NCBI RefSeq assembly: GCF_011320115.1
Contig: NZ_JAANOZ010000005.1
Location: forward strand, 124,001-188,000
From: Croceibacterium segetis
GTDB taxonomy: Bacteria; Pseudomonadota; Alphaproteobacteria; Sphingomonadales; Sphingomonadaceae
Direction: 5' to 3'
DNA length: 64,000 bases
Made by a program: the position numbers and the translations under genes. Of the stretch, positions 33,830 to 42,145 are shown one piece after another. Positions within the stretch are counted from its first letter, which is position 1, and each line of letters begins with the position of its first letter. The notes under the pieces were generated by a model that saw only the letters and a list, made by a program, of their open reading frames with translations, was not told the DNA's origin and did no database searches.

Positions 33830-35215
33830 TCAGGTGGCAAGCTGGTACTTCACGAACTGACTGAAACTGTCGACCCGATCGTCATACTTGCCTTGCGGAA
33901 ACGCTCGCAACTCGTCGCGGAAGTCATGCAGCCACGGCGCCTCGCGCGGGAGCAGGAAATGCCCTGCCTCAACTTCACCGAGGCAGCCGTTGAACCGTTC
34001 TTCCTTGCTGACCTGCGACTTCACCATGATCGGCCACGGCTTTCCGGTCGAGCGAAGGTCTTGGTAGAGCGCGTATCCGCTCCCGGCTTCTTCCATGATT
34101 ATCCTGTCTGCCCGGTAGCGCTTGTGGAGCTCGAGAACCGCGCGTTTCAGATCAGGAAAATCAAGACGCTTGCGGAAAACGTCCAGCAGATACCACTTGC
34201 GGCAGGTGCGCTCGAATCCCCACGTGGTGCAGGCCGAGTAGTCGCTGGTGGGCGCCGACGTCATGCCCGTATCCCAGCTCTGCACCACCTTGAGGAACTC
34301 GCGACGCCCGGGCGCTTCGTCATAGGTGCCCAACCAGTCGAGGCGGATCATGTTGCCCTCGGCGGTGACCGGCTTCTGCTGGTACTGGGCCGAGAACACC
34401 ACGGGGCCGAGGTCCCGTCGGAGCTGGTCGAGCGTCGCGCGGTCTTCCCGCGCAGGATTAAGGAGATCGCCGACCTTGCGAACGTGCACCCGGCCGGTAC
34501 CGATGGCCACCTCCTCTTCCTTCTCCGCGATCGCCGGCAGGTTGAGATGGCGGTAGCCCTTCTCGAGCATGTACGCCGGCAAGTCGTCTTCATGCAGGCG
34601 CTGCTGGATCGAGATGATGCGACCCGTGGCCTTGTCGTTGAGGCGGCTAAGAAGCGTGTTATCGTACCAGTTACGCACCTCTTGGCGCTGGGTCGGGCTG
34701 CGTGCCTCGTCGGCCTTCATGCAGTCGTCGACGATGATGATGTCGGCACCAAATCCCGTGATTGAACCCCCGACCGAGACCGCCTTGCGCTCGCCACCAG
34801 CGGTGGTTTCCAGTTCGAGCGCCCGGTTGCCGCGGTCACTGATCCGCGTTTTCGGAAAGTCCCTCTTGTACCAGTCGCACTCCATCAGCATCCGGGTCTG
34901 GTTCGAGTGGTAGCGGGCCAGGTCCTGGCTGTAGCTGGCGACCATGATCTTGGTCCTGGGATCATGACCGAGGGTCCATGCAACCCATGCAACCGAGGTC
35001 GTCACGGACTTCAGATGCCTCGGCGGCATCGTGACCACCAGCCGACGTTCAGCGCCGGCATGGACCTGTTCGAGCGCATGGCAGAGGGCCTTCAGGTACC
35101 AACCGAGCTCGAGCGGAGGATCACCTGAGTGGAGTGTTTCGAAGGCCTTCACCAGAAACAGGGGAAAGAATTGCCGCCGCGCCGTTGAGAGGAGGGCGGG
35201 ATCATGACGGGTCAT
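33830..35215 (-). CDS. Phage terminase large subunit
   Basis: 461 residues with both domains of a TerL motor. The ATPase has the Walker A variant MPPRHLKS (63-70), Walker B IIIVDD (159-164) and coupling-type SQDLARYH. The RNase H-like nuclease has D315 in SWDTG, E375/E376 in IMEEAGSG and D446/D449 in YDDRVDSF. All expected catalytic residues are present, so it is not obviously decayed. TerL normally cuts and pumps phage DNA into a procapsid, but no packaging partners are encoded nearby. It begins inside the end of the DUF5681 gene (four-base overlap). Confidence 0.9.
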   Translation of the reverse strand: MTRHDPALLSTARRQFFPLFLVKAFETLHSGDPPLELGWYLKALCHALEQVHAGAERRLVVTMPPRHLKSVTTSVAWVAWTLGHDPRTKIMVASYSQDLARYHSNQTRMLMECDWYKRDFPKTRISDRGNRALELETTAGGERKAVSVGGSITGFGADIIIVDDCMKADEARSPTQRQEVRNWYDNTLLSRLNDKATGRIISIQQRLHEDDLPAYMLEKGYRHLNLPAIAEKEEEVAIGTGRVHVRKVGDLLNPAREDRATLDQLRRDLGPVVFSAQYQQKPVTAEGNMIRLDWLGTYDEAPGRREFLKVVQSWDTGMTSAPTSDYSACTTWGFERTCRKWYLLDVFRKRLDFPDLKRAVLELHKRYRADRIIMEEAGSGYALYQDLRSTGKPWPIMVKSQVSKEERFNGCLGEVEAGHFLLPREAPWLHDFRDELRAFPQGKYDDRVDSFSQFVKYQLAT

Positions 35216-35739
35216 TGCCCGTCTCCCGTGCCGGTCAACTCTTCGCGCAGCGCCTGCAGGATCGCGAGGTCGGCAGCGGTGAGATCCTCTTCGGGCGCGT
35301 TGGCCGCACCTTCGAGTTCGTTCGTCTCAGGGACAGCGTTCTTCCAGAGCTTGATCAGCTCCAACTGCGCACGCGGATTGCCCTTCATCGCCTGTTCGAG
35401 GGTTTTCTGCAGGACGGCTTCGATCCGGCTGATCCGCTTCGTGCCCTCACCGGTGCGGACAGCGATCTTGCCGCCAAGCGTCTCGCGGACTAGCGTGTTT
35501 AGGCCCTTGGCCTTCCTGGGCCGACCCTTCGAGTTGCCAGACTGGCCTGGCCTGAACCGGGTGTGTTTGGGCGGCTTCTTGTAGCCGACCTCGTAATCTC
35601 GCTGGTCGAGACGTGCCGGCTCATCAGCTTGTTGATCAACCGGCTCTGCTGCTGGGGCCGAACGGGTACGGACGCGCACGCGGGGCGGGGGAGGGTTGTG
35701 GTTGGACGATGGGTCTGGGGTGATGGGAACGATAGGCAT
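35212..35739 (-). CDS. DUF5681 domain protein (possible small terminase-like partner)
   Basis: 175 residues. After a proline- and arginine-rich lead comes YKKPPKHTRFRPGQSGNSKG (about 53-72), the DUF5681 hallmark, then a helical segment with KTLEQAMKGNPRAQLELIKL. DUF5681 proteins are regularly found just upstream of terminase genes, which suggests a DNA-recognition partner, but I know of no proven function. It is translationally coupled to the terminase. Confidence 0.85.
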   Translation of the reverse strand: MPIVPITPDPSSNHNPPPPRVRVRTRSAPAAEPVDQQADEPARLDQRDYEVGYKKPPKHTRFRPGQSGNSKGRPRKAKGLNTLVRETLGGKIAVRTGEGTKRISRIEAVLQKTLEQAMKGNPRAQLELIKLWKNAVPETNELEGAANAPEEDLTAADLAILQALREELTGTGDGQ

Positions 35740-35861
35740 CAGAAGTCTCCTGGAATCTGGATGTGAGGGGGAGGTCCCGCACGCCGATCTGACATGCCGA
35801 AGCCCTGTCCTCAGAGGTCGGTGGCGAGGGGCTCGATCGAAGCAGGCGTCTTGCCGCTTCC

Positions 35862-37229
35862 TTACGCTGCGGAGCGCTCGTCGGCGATTTCAGCAAACGT
35901 CTGGCCGGTCCTCTCGAGCACGGTCTGTTCGCCGCTCATGGCTTCCCATCGGCGGATCGCCACGTCGACGTATCCGGGCGCGATCTCGATCCCGAACCCG
36001 CGCCGCTTCGTTCGCTCTGCGGCAAGGATGGTCGTGCCGGATCCCATGAAAGCATCGAGCACGATCTCGCCGGGCCGCGTCACGTCGCGGATGGCGTCGG
36101 CCACCAGCGCGACCGGCTTGACTGTCGGGTGATCGGTCAGGTCAGCCATGCGGCTCTTCCCGAAGGTGTTCACACCGGCATAGTCCCAGACGTTCGTGCG
36201 GTAGCGACCGTGCTTGCCCAGCTCGACGTTGTTGGTGTGTGGCGCTTTGCCCGTCTTGGCGATGAAGACCAGTTCGTGCTTCGAGCGGTAGAGCGAACCC
36301 ATGCCTCCGTTGGTCCCGTTCCACACGCACAAGTTGAGCAGCGACAGGTCATTGACTTCGATCGCCGCCAAGAGCTCGCCCATGTGACGCCAGTCCATGC
36401 ACAGATCGAGCATGGCGCCATCCTTGAGATGCGGCAGCATCCTCGCGGTGAAATCAGTGAGAAAGCGCGTGAACTCATCCTTGGTCATCTTGTCCGAGGC
36501 CACCGCGAACTCGGCGTGGCTCGCCTTGCCTACGCCGCAGACGCGGTCAGACACTTGGACGTCGTAGCGGGGGTTGGAGAAGGCCATTGCGGCAATCTCG
36601 CCCGCCATAAGCGCGACCCACGCCGCGGCATCGAGGCTGGAGCCACAAAGCAACCGATGGTGTCCTAACACCCATAGGTCGCCCGCCCGGCTGACCGGCT
36701 CGGCCGGAAGTTCGAGTTGCTCGTCTGCCGGGTCGACCGAATTCCCGTCACAGCCCGCACCGCCGATGATCGGATCGATCTCGCCGGTTTCCCAGCCCAA
36801 GATTTCGATGGGAGTCTCATCGATGTCGATGATGGCAGCGAATTCAATCGCCAGCGCACCGGCATCCCACTTCGACAGCCCGGCGAGCCTGTTGTCGGCG
36901 AGCCGGTAGGCGCGCACCTGGGCGGAGCTCCAGTGGTGCGCCACGATCACCGGCACTTCGACAAGGCCAGCGCGTTTGGCTGCGGCAATTCGAGCCTCGC
37001 CGGCAATGATCGTGCTATCCTCGTCAACCAGCACCGGCATCGCGAACCCGAACTCCCTGATCGAGGCGGCGAGCTTCGCGAGCTGTTCGTCGGGATGCTT
37101 GCGCGGATTGTTCTTGTAGTCGCTCAGGGAACTGATCGGTCGGTATTCGATCGGACCGAGGCGCTGGTCGAGCGCGGTGAGTTCATTGGGAAGTGCAAGT
37201 GTCTTCCGGGCAGTCTGGGAGTAAGTCAT
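35862..37229 (-). CDS. DNA methyltransferase with N-terminal ParB/Srx domain, catalytic motif altered
   Basis: 455 residues. Residues 25-115 are a ParB-like nuclease/Srx domain (NNPRKHPDEQLAKLAASI, then AGEARIAAAKRAG at 76-88). Residues 185-430 are an N6/N4 amino-methyltransferase of the beta arrangement, with HPTVKP (367-372) and the SAM motif DAFMGSGTT (392-400). The catalytic motif expected as (D/N)PPY reads NPRY at 219-222; the arginine codon is CGC at 36567-36569 on the complement, one base from a proline codon. The enzyme may be impaired. It heads the orphan terminase cassette. Confidence 0.88.
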   Translation of the reverse strand: MTYSQTARKTLALPNELTALDQRLGPIEYRPISSLSDYKNNPRKHPDEQLAKLAASIREFGFAMPVLVDEDSTIIAGEARIAAAKRAGLVEVPVIVAHHWSSAQVRAYRLADNRLAGLSKWDAGALAIEFAAIIDIDETPIEILGWETGEIDPIIGGAGCDGNSVDPADEQLELPAEPVSRAGDLWVLGHHRLLCGSSLDAAAWVALMAGEIAAMAFSNPRYDVQVSDRVCGVGKASHAEFAVASDKMTKDEFTRFLTDFTARMLPHLKDGAMLDLCMDWRHMGELLAAIEVNDLSLLNLCVWNGTNGGMGSLYRSKHELVFIAKTGKAPHTNNVELGKHGRYRTNVWDYAGVNTFGKSRMADLTDHPTVKPVALVADAIRDVTRPGEIVLDAFMGSGTTILAAERTKRRGFGIEIAPGYVDVAIRRWEAMSGEQTVLERTGQTFAEIADERSAA

Positions 37230-37687
37230 TCCTGATATCCTTCTTGCTTCGTCAGCAAGGAGGGCGGGGCAGAGTTATGCAGCACACAAGCAGACAACTA
37301 CCATCCCGCCCGCAATTGCGTGGCGATTTGATAAAATTGCCCTGTCGCTGCTTGCTTTCGCGGGATTGCGCGGTGCACTCTGCCTTAGGACGATGCATAT
37401 CTTTGGCACACGTGGGCCGTTCGTCAAGTGGGAGGCCGGTGAGAATTGTCTTCGGTGCTACCGAGGGTTAGATTGCTTTGAGCGGAAAAATCCCTGCCGG
37501 TTTCCTGAATCTTCCTTGTTCCAATGCTAGGGAATTCGTTCGCAGGAACGACGGAATCCGGTAGTTCTCAGGCTCGCTCGAGACCGCGATAGCGTGCGAT
37601 TTGGCGATTTTTCCCTGTAACTTCCCGTGTATCAAGGAATTAGGCCGTGCTTCGATGGCAAGGCCGCGCGCCTGGTCGATTAGCCTC
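37230..37687. other. Non-coding stretch between methyltransferase and fabI
   Basis: 458 bases with no supported gene. It should carry the promoter of the cassette, near 37240-37330, and contains a pair of TTCCCTG-type repeat arms described separately. The plus frame through 37601 is a shadow of fabI. Confidence 0.6.
37491..37641. repeat. Two related TCCCTG...AGGAATT arms
   Basis: Arm one (37491-37536) starts TCCCTGCCGGTTTCCTG and ends CTAGGGAATT. Arm two (37611-37641) starts TTCCCTGTAACTTCCCGTG and ends CAAGGAATT. Both have two CCCTG-like blocks followed by an AGGGAATT-like block in the same order, about 75 bases apart. Confidence 0.4.
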
Positions 37688-38491
37688 TCACACCAGCGCG
37701 ATATCCGGCGCGTCTTCTTGCTTCATGCCGATGACGTTGTAGCCCCCGTCCACGAAGTGGACCTCGCCGGTAACCCCCGACGCAAGGTCCGAGAGCATGT
37801 ACAGCCCCGCGCCGCCGACGTCCTCGATGGTGACGTTGCGGCGCAGCGGCGAGTTCAGCTGGTTCCACTTAAGGATGTAGTTGAAATCGCCGATCCCGCG
37901 CGCCGCCAGCGTCTGGATCGGACCGGCCGAGATCGCGTTGACGCGGATGTTCTCCGGCCCGAGGTCGTTGGCGAGGTAGCGCACGCTGGTCTCGAGCGCC
38001 GCCTTGGCCACGCCCATCACGTTGTAGTGCGGCACGACCTTCTCGGCGCCGTAGTAGGTAAGCGTGAGGATCGACCCGCCGTTTGGCATCATCGCGCGGG
38101 CCCGCTGCGCGACCGCGACCAGCGAGTAGGCCGAGACGTTCATCGTCAGCAGGAAGTTGTCGAGCGTAGTGTCGTAGAACTTGCCGCGCAGCTGGCTCTT
38201 GTCGGAAAACCCGATCGCGTGAACCACGAAATCGAGCGTGTTCCAGCGCTGTTTCAGGGTTTCGAACGCGGCGTCGAGGGAGGCCATGTCGGAGACGTCG
38301 CAATCGAAGGTGAAGTCCGAGCCGAGTTCCGCGGCGAGTGGGACCACGCGTTTGGCGAGCGCTTCGCCCTGGTAGGAGAAGGCCATTTCCGCGCCGTGCT
38401 CGCGCAGCTTCTGGGCGATGCCCCAGGCGAGCGACTTGTCGTTGGCGAGGCCCATGATCAACCCGCGCTTGCCGTCCATCAGCCCGGTCAT
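37688..38491 (-). CDS. fabI: Enoyl-[acyl-carrier-protein] reductase (NADH)
   Basis: 267 residues, standard FabI length. The nucleotide site GLANDKSLAWGIAQKL (14-29), and the catalytic Y146, Y156 and K163 fall at the same positions as in the E. coli enzyme (YYGAEKVVPHYNVMGVAK). It reduces enoyl-ACP in each round of fatty-acid elongation. The start ATG overlaps the stop of the BrkB-type gene by four bases. A decayed partial copy lies about 7.1 kb to the left in the same orientation. Confidence 0.95.
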   Translation of the reverse strand: MTGLMDGKRGLIMGLANDKSLAWGIAQKLREHGAEMAFSYQGEALAKRVVPLAAELGSDFTFDCDVSDMASLDAAFETLKQRWNTLDFVVHAIGFSDKSQLRGKFYDTTLDNFLLTMNVSAYSLVAVAQRARAMMPNGGSILTLTYYGAEKVVPHYNVMGVAKAALETSVRYLANDLGPENIRVNAISAGPIQTLAARGIGDFNYILKWNQLNSPLRRNVTIEDVGGAGLYMLSDLASGVTGEVHFVDGGYNVIGMKQEDAPDIALV

Positions 38492-39528
38492 TCGGTACCT
38501 TCCTCCCGTTGCTTCTCGTCAACTTGCGCCGCGCGGACGCGATTGTCGGCCTGGCCGATCAGGTCCTGCTCTTCTTCGGGCGTCTCGGCCAGCGCCGCGT
38601 TGAGTTCGGCGCCCATAACCATCCCCAGGCCGACGAGCCAGAAAAAGAATAACGCGATCATGATCCCGGCGAGCGAGCCGTAAGTGAGGTTGTAGCTGAA
38701 CACGCTGCGCAGCAGCGGCGGCAGCGCCAGCGCGACGAGGATCCACCAGAGAGTGACCAGCAGCGCGCCGGGCCATTTGGGATAGCGCGGCCGGCGATAG
38801 GCGAACGGCGTCAGCGTATAGAACAGCAGGTAAAGCGAGCCGTACAGGCCGAACGCCGGCACCACGCGCGACAGCGCGAGCGAGCCGAGCAAGTCGCCGA
38901 GCTGCGGGAAGTAGGCATCGATTACTTCCTGCGCGGCGCCGATCACGACTTGCGCGATCAGGCTCAGCATCAGCATGACCACCGCGGCGATGATGATACC
39001 GGTGGAGAACAAGCGATACTTCCAGAACGCCGAGGTCGGCTCGGTGCCGTAGGCGCGGCGCAGAACGTCGCGGATCGTCTCGATCAGGCTGCCGACGGTC
39101 CACAGCCCGACCAGGCCGCCGATCCACAGCAGCCACCCGGTGCGCTGCTGGATCACCGTGCGCGCTACCGGGCCGATCACGTCGCCGACGACCGGCGGGA
39201 GCGCGTAGAGGATCGCGTTGATCGATGCCGCGCGTTGGCTCTGCTCGCCGATCACCGAGAAGATCGCCGCGCCGGTGATGAAGAACGGGAAGATCGCCAG
39301 CACCGCCATGTAGGCGAGGTTGCCGGCATGGATGAAGCCGTCGTTGTAGGTGCCGACGAGAACCCGCTTGACGACGCAGAACACGCGCGATCCGGGGCCG
39401 ACGGTCTCGCGCATCTGTTCCTGGAAGCCCGCCCGGTGGAGCAGGGCGGCCTTGCGGCGTCCCTCGGGCGACAGGTCCTCGACCGGCGGGCCGTGCTTGT
39501 CGATGTCGGGAAGGCCGTGGAGCTCCAT
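38488..39528 (-). CDS. YihY/BrkB family inner-membrane protein
   Basis: 346 residues with six or so hydrophobic spans. The family pattern includes NAGNLAYM-like IHAGNLAYMAVLAIFPF, the WILVALALPPLLR segment, and FSYNLTYGSLAGIMIALFFFW followed by GAELNA. The N- and C-terminal tails are charged and cytoplasmic. The biochemical role of YihY/BrkB proteins is not settled. Coupling with fabI by a four-base overlap suggests one transcript. Confidence 0.87.
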   Translation of the reverse strand: MELHGLPDIDKHGPPVEDLSPEGRRKAALLHRAGFQEQMRETVGPGSRVFCVVKRVLVGTYNDGFIHAGNLAYMAVLAIFPFFITGAAIFSVIGEQSQRAASINAILYALPPVVGDVIGPVARTVIQQRTGWLLWIGGLVGLWTVGSLIETIRDVLRRAYGTEPTSAFWKYRLFSTGIIIAAVVMLMLSLIAQVVIGAAQEVIDAYFPQLGDLLGSLALSRVVPAFGLYGSLYLLFYTLTPFAYRRPRYPKWPGALLVTLWWILVALALPPLLRSVFSYNLTYGSLAGIMIALFFFWLVGLGMVMGAELNAALAETPEEEQDLIGQADNRVRAAQVDEKQREEGTE

Positions 39529-39590
39529 CGTTCCGGCTTATGGACAGCAGGGCGCGGGCTGTCGAGTTGGGGTGCGGAGCGCCCGCCGGG

Positions 39591-40526
39591 TCAAACGCCG
39601 AGCTTCGCGCGCACGTTCCGGGTATCGCGCCAGCCGTCGAGCTTGCCGGCGAGCTCGGTCACGTCTTCAGGCAGCTCGATCTCGAGGGCGACGAGCTGGT
39701 CGCCGCGGCCGCCGCCCTTGCGGGTGAAGCCCTTGCCCTTGAGGCGCAAGACTTTGCCCGAGCCCGAGCCCGGCGCGACCGTGAGCATCACCGCGCCGTC
39801 GACCGTCGGGACCTTGACCTTGGCGCCCTGGACCGCCTCGTCGAGCGTGATCGGCAGCTCGAGCCGCACGTCGTCGCCGTCCCGGCGGAAGAAAGGATGC
39901 GGCTCGATCATGATCGTCACCAGCGCGTCACCGTTGCCGGCCGGGCCGGGCTCGCCTTTGCCGGAGAGGCGCATCTGCGTGCCGTCCTCGACTCCGGCGG
40001 GCAGCTTGAGGTCGAGCGTCTTGCCGTCGCCGAGCGTGATCCGCTGCGGCTTGAGCCCGGCGGCGTCGGCGAACGGCACGCGCAGCCGGTACTGGACGTT
40101 GGCGCCCTTGCGCGGCGGCGGGCGACGGCCGCCGCCCATTCCGCCCGGCGCGCCGGTGCGGCCGCCGAACAATCCTTCGAAGATGTCGCCGATATCGAGC
40201 CCCTCGGCGCCGCTGAAGCCCTCGAAGTCCTGCGCCGAGAAACCGCGCGCGCCGCCGGCGCCCGGGCGAAACCCGCCGCCGCCCATGCCGAAGGGCATCG
40301 CCGGGTTGCCGTCGGCGTCGATCTCGCCGCGGTCGAACTTCGCCCGCTTGTCGGCGTCGGACAGCAGGTCATAGGCCTTGGTGACGTCGGAGAAGCGCTC
40401 CGCCGCTTTGGGGTTGTCGGTGTTGCGGTCGGGGTGCAGCTCCTTGGCGAGCTTGCGGTAGGCGGACTTGATGTCCTTCTCGCTCGCACCGCGCGCCACG
40501 CCCAAGGTTGCATAAGGATCGGCCAT
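39591..40526 (-). CDS. DnaJ family co-chaperone without zinc finger (CbpA-like)
   Basis: 311 residues. N-terminal J domain with the HPD motif at 31-33 (KELHPDRN), a Gly/Phe-rich linker (about 80-135, GMGGGGFRPGAGG), and two C-terminal substrate-binding domains ending in a dimerisation region. The four CxxCxGxG repeats of DnaJ are absent, so this is the CbpA class. It stimulates DnaK. The divergent gap of 78 bases to pdxH should hold promoters for both. Confidence 0.92.
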   Translation of the reverse strand: MADPYATLGVARGASEKDIKSAYRKLAKELHPDRNTDNPKAAERFSDVTKAYDLLSDADKRAKFDRGEIDADGNPAMPFGMGGGGFRPGAGGARGFSAQDFEGFSGAEGLDIGDIFEGLFGGRTGAPGGMGGGRRPPPRKGANVQYRLRVPFADAAGLKPQRITLGDGKTLDLKLPAGVEDGTQMRLSGKGEPGPAGNGDALVTIMIEPHPFFRRDGDDVRLELPITLDEAVQGAKVKVPTVDGAVMLTVAPGSGSGKVLRLKGKGFTRKGGGRGDQLVALEIELPEDVTELAGKLDGWRDTRNVRAKLGV

Positions 40527-40604
40527 GGCGTGTTAGCTAAGTGTAACAGTGCGTCCGTGCAAGCAGCGCTTTCCTCGATCGTTCACCGAGTCTAGGGCTG
40601 CGGC

Positions 40605-41207
40605 ATGCAGGCTGAACAAGACGCCATCCCGCACGACGACCCGCTGGCGCTGTTCGAGGCGTGGTTCGCCGAGGCGCGGGGGAGCGAGCCGAACGACGCC
40701 AATGCGATGGCGCTCGCTACCGCGACGGCGGACGGCCGCCCCTCGGTGAGAATGGTGCTGCTCAAGGGGCACGGGCCCGACGGCTTCGTGTTCTACACCA
40801 ACGCGGAAAGCCGCAAGGGGCAGGAGATCGCCGAAAACCCGCACGCCGCGCTGCTGTTCCACTGGAAGAGCCTGCGCCGGCAGGTGCGGGTCGAGGGCTC
40901 GCTCAGCGAAGTGACCCCGGCAGAGGCCGACGCCTATTTCCACTCGCGCCCGCGGGTGTCCCAGCTCGGCTCCGCCGCCTCCGACCAGTCGCGCCCGCTC
41001 GATTCGCGGCAGACCTACCTCAACCGGGTCGAGCAGCTTGCCGTGGAATACGTCGACCAGGACATCCCGCGCCCGCCCCACTGGACCGGCTTCCGCCTTT
41101 CCCCCGCGACCATCGAGTTCTGGCTCGACCGTCCCAACCGCCTCCACGAACGCCGCCGCTTCGTCCGCGATGGCGAGCGCTGGAGCAGCGCGCTGCTTTA
41201 CCCATGA
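40605..41207 (+). CDS. pdxH: Pyridoxamine 5'-phosphate oxidase
   Basis: 200 residues, typical length. FMN-binding and active-site segments are RPSVRMVLLKG, FYTNAESRKGQEI and the C-terminal FWLDRPNRLHERRRF with conserved arginines and histidine. It makes pyridoxal 5'-phosphate in the last step of vitamin B6 synthesis and salvage. The stop overlaps the start of the next gene by four bases. Confidence 0.95.
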   Translation: MQAEQDAIPHDDPLALFEAWFAEARGSEPNDANAMALATATADGRPSVRMVLLKGHGPDGFVFYTNAESRKGQEIAENPHAALLFHWKSLRRQVRVEGSLSEVTPAEADAYFHSRPRVSQLGSAASDQSRPLDSRQTYLNRVEQLAVEYVDQDIPRPPHWTGFRLSPATIEFWLDRPNRLHERRRFVRDGERWSSALLYP

Positions 41208-42145
41208 CCGACGACCCGCAGGCACGCGCCCGGCTCACCCGCAGCGCCGCGCTGGCCTCGATCACGATGGCGCTGCTGCTCCTCGGCATGAAGGTGTGGG
41301 CCGTGCTGCAGACCGATTCGACCGCCATGCTCGGCAGTCTCGCCGACACCGCGCTCGACCTCGTCGCCAGCGTGGCCACGCTGATCGGCGTGTGGATCGC
41401 CGCTCAGCCGGCCGACCGCGAGCATCGTTTCGGCCACGGCAAGGCCGAGGCGCTGGCGGCGATGTTCCAGGTGGTGCTCATTTCCCTTTCCGCGTTCGGC
41501 CTCGCTTTTCGAGCGATCGAGCAGCTGCTCGGTGGGCACCGTGTGGCAGGTGCGAGCGAAGGCATTCTCGTGTCGCTGATCGCAATCGCCGGAACATTCG
41601 TGCTGCTCTGGTGGCAGCGGCAAGTGATCCGCCGGACCGGAAGCCTCGCGATCAAGACCGACAACGTGCATTACAAGTCGGACCTGTTCCTCAACCTCGG
41701 TGTCATCGCTGCGCTCGCGCTCGACCACTACTTGGGCATTGGCGGCGCCGACCCGCTGTTTGGCCTTGCCATTGCCCTGTGGCTCGCCTGGGGCGGTTGG
41801 CGTGCTTCCAGTGAGGCGCTCGATCACCTGATGGACAAGGAATGGCCGGCCGAAAAGCGCGAGCAATTTCTAGCGGTGCTGGCCAAGCATCCCGAACTCA
41901 AGGGTGTCCACGACTTGCGCACCCGGACGAGCGGCGCGCACGATTTCGTCCAGTTTCACGCGATGGTGAAGGGCGACATGACCGTCGCCGAAGCGCACCG
42001 AGTTATGGACGAGCTCGAGGAACGCATCGAGGGTGAGTTTCCGGGAGTGGAGGTGCTGATTCACCCCGACCCCGAAGGGCTCTTAAACGAGACCGGCGCC
42101 GCTGCCGAAGAGCTGCTTCCCGGTTTGGTTGAGGAGCCAAGGTGA
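41204..42145 (+). CDS. Cation diffusion facilitator (FieF/CzcD family)
   Basis: 313 residues from the ATG at 41204, chosen for the overlap with pdxH. Six membrane spans and a cytoplasmic C-terminal domain. The transport-site residues D48, D52, H156 and D160 are spaced exactly as in E. coli FieF (four residues within each pair, 108 between them). It should export zinc or iron in exchange for protons. It is followed by the phzF-like gene with a four-base overlap. Confidence 0.9.
   Translation: MTDDPQARARLTRSAALASITMALLLLGMKVWAVLQTDSTAMLGSLADTALDLVASVATLIGVWIAAQPADREHRFGHGKAEALAAMFQVVLISLSAFGLAFRAIEQLLGGHRVAGASEGILVSLIAIAGTFVLLWWQRQVIRRTGSLAIKTDNVHYKSDLFLNLGVIAALALDHYLGIGGADPLFGLAIALWLAWGGWRASSEALDHLMDKEWPAEKREQFLAVLAKHPELKGVHDLRTRTSGAHDFVQFHAMVKGDMTVAEAHRVMDELEERIEGEFPGVEVLIHPDPEGLLNETGAAAEELLPGLVEEPR

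Larger units (their letters stand above)
33830..37229 (-). mobile_element. Orphan phage-type cassette: ParB-methyltransferase, DUF5681, terminase large subunit
   Basis: Three minus-strand genes in the order methyltransferase, DUF5681 protein and terminase, with no portal, capsid, tail, integrase or lysis genes on either side. The last two overlap by four bases. The block is flanked by non-coding stretches and lies between pseudogenes and fabI. Whether it moves as a unit is inference. Confidence 0.5.
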
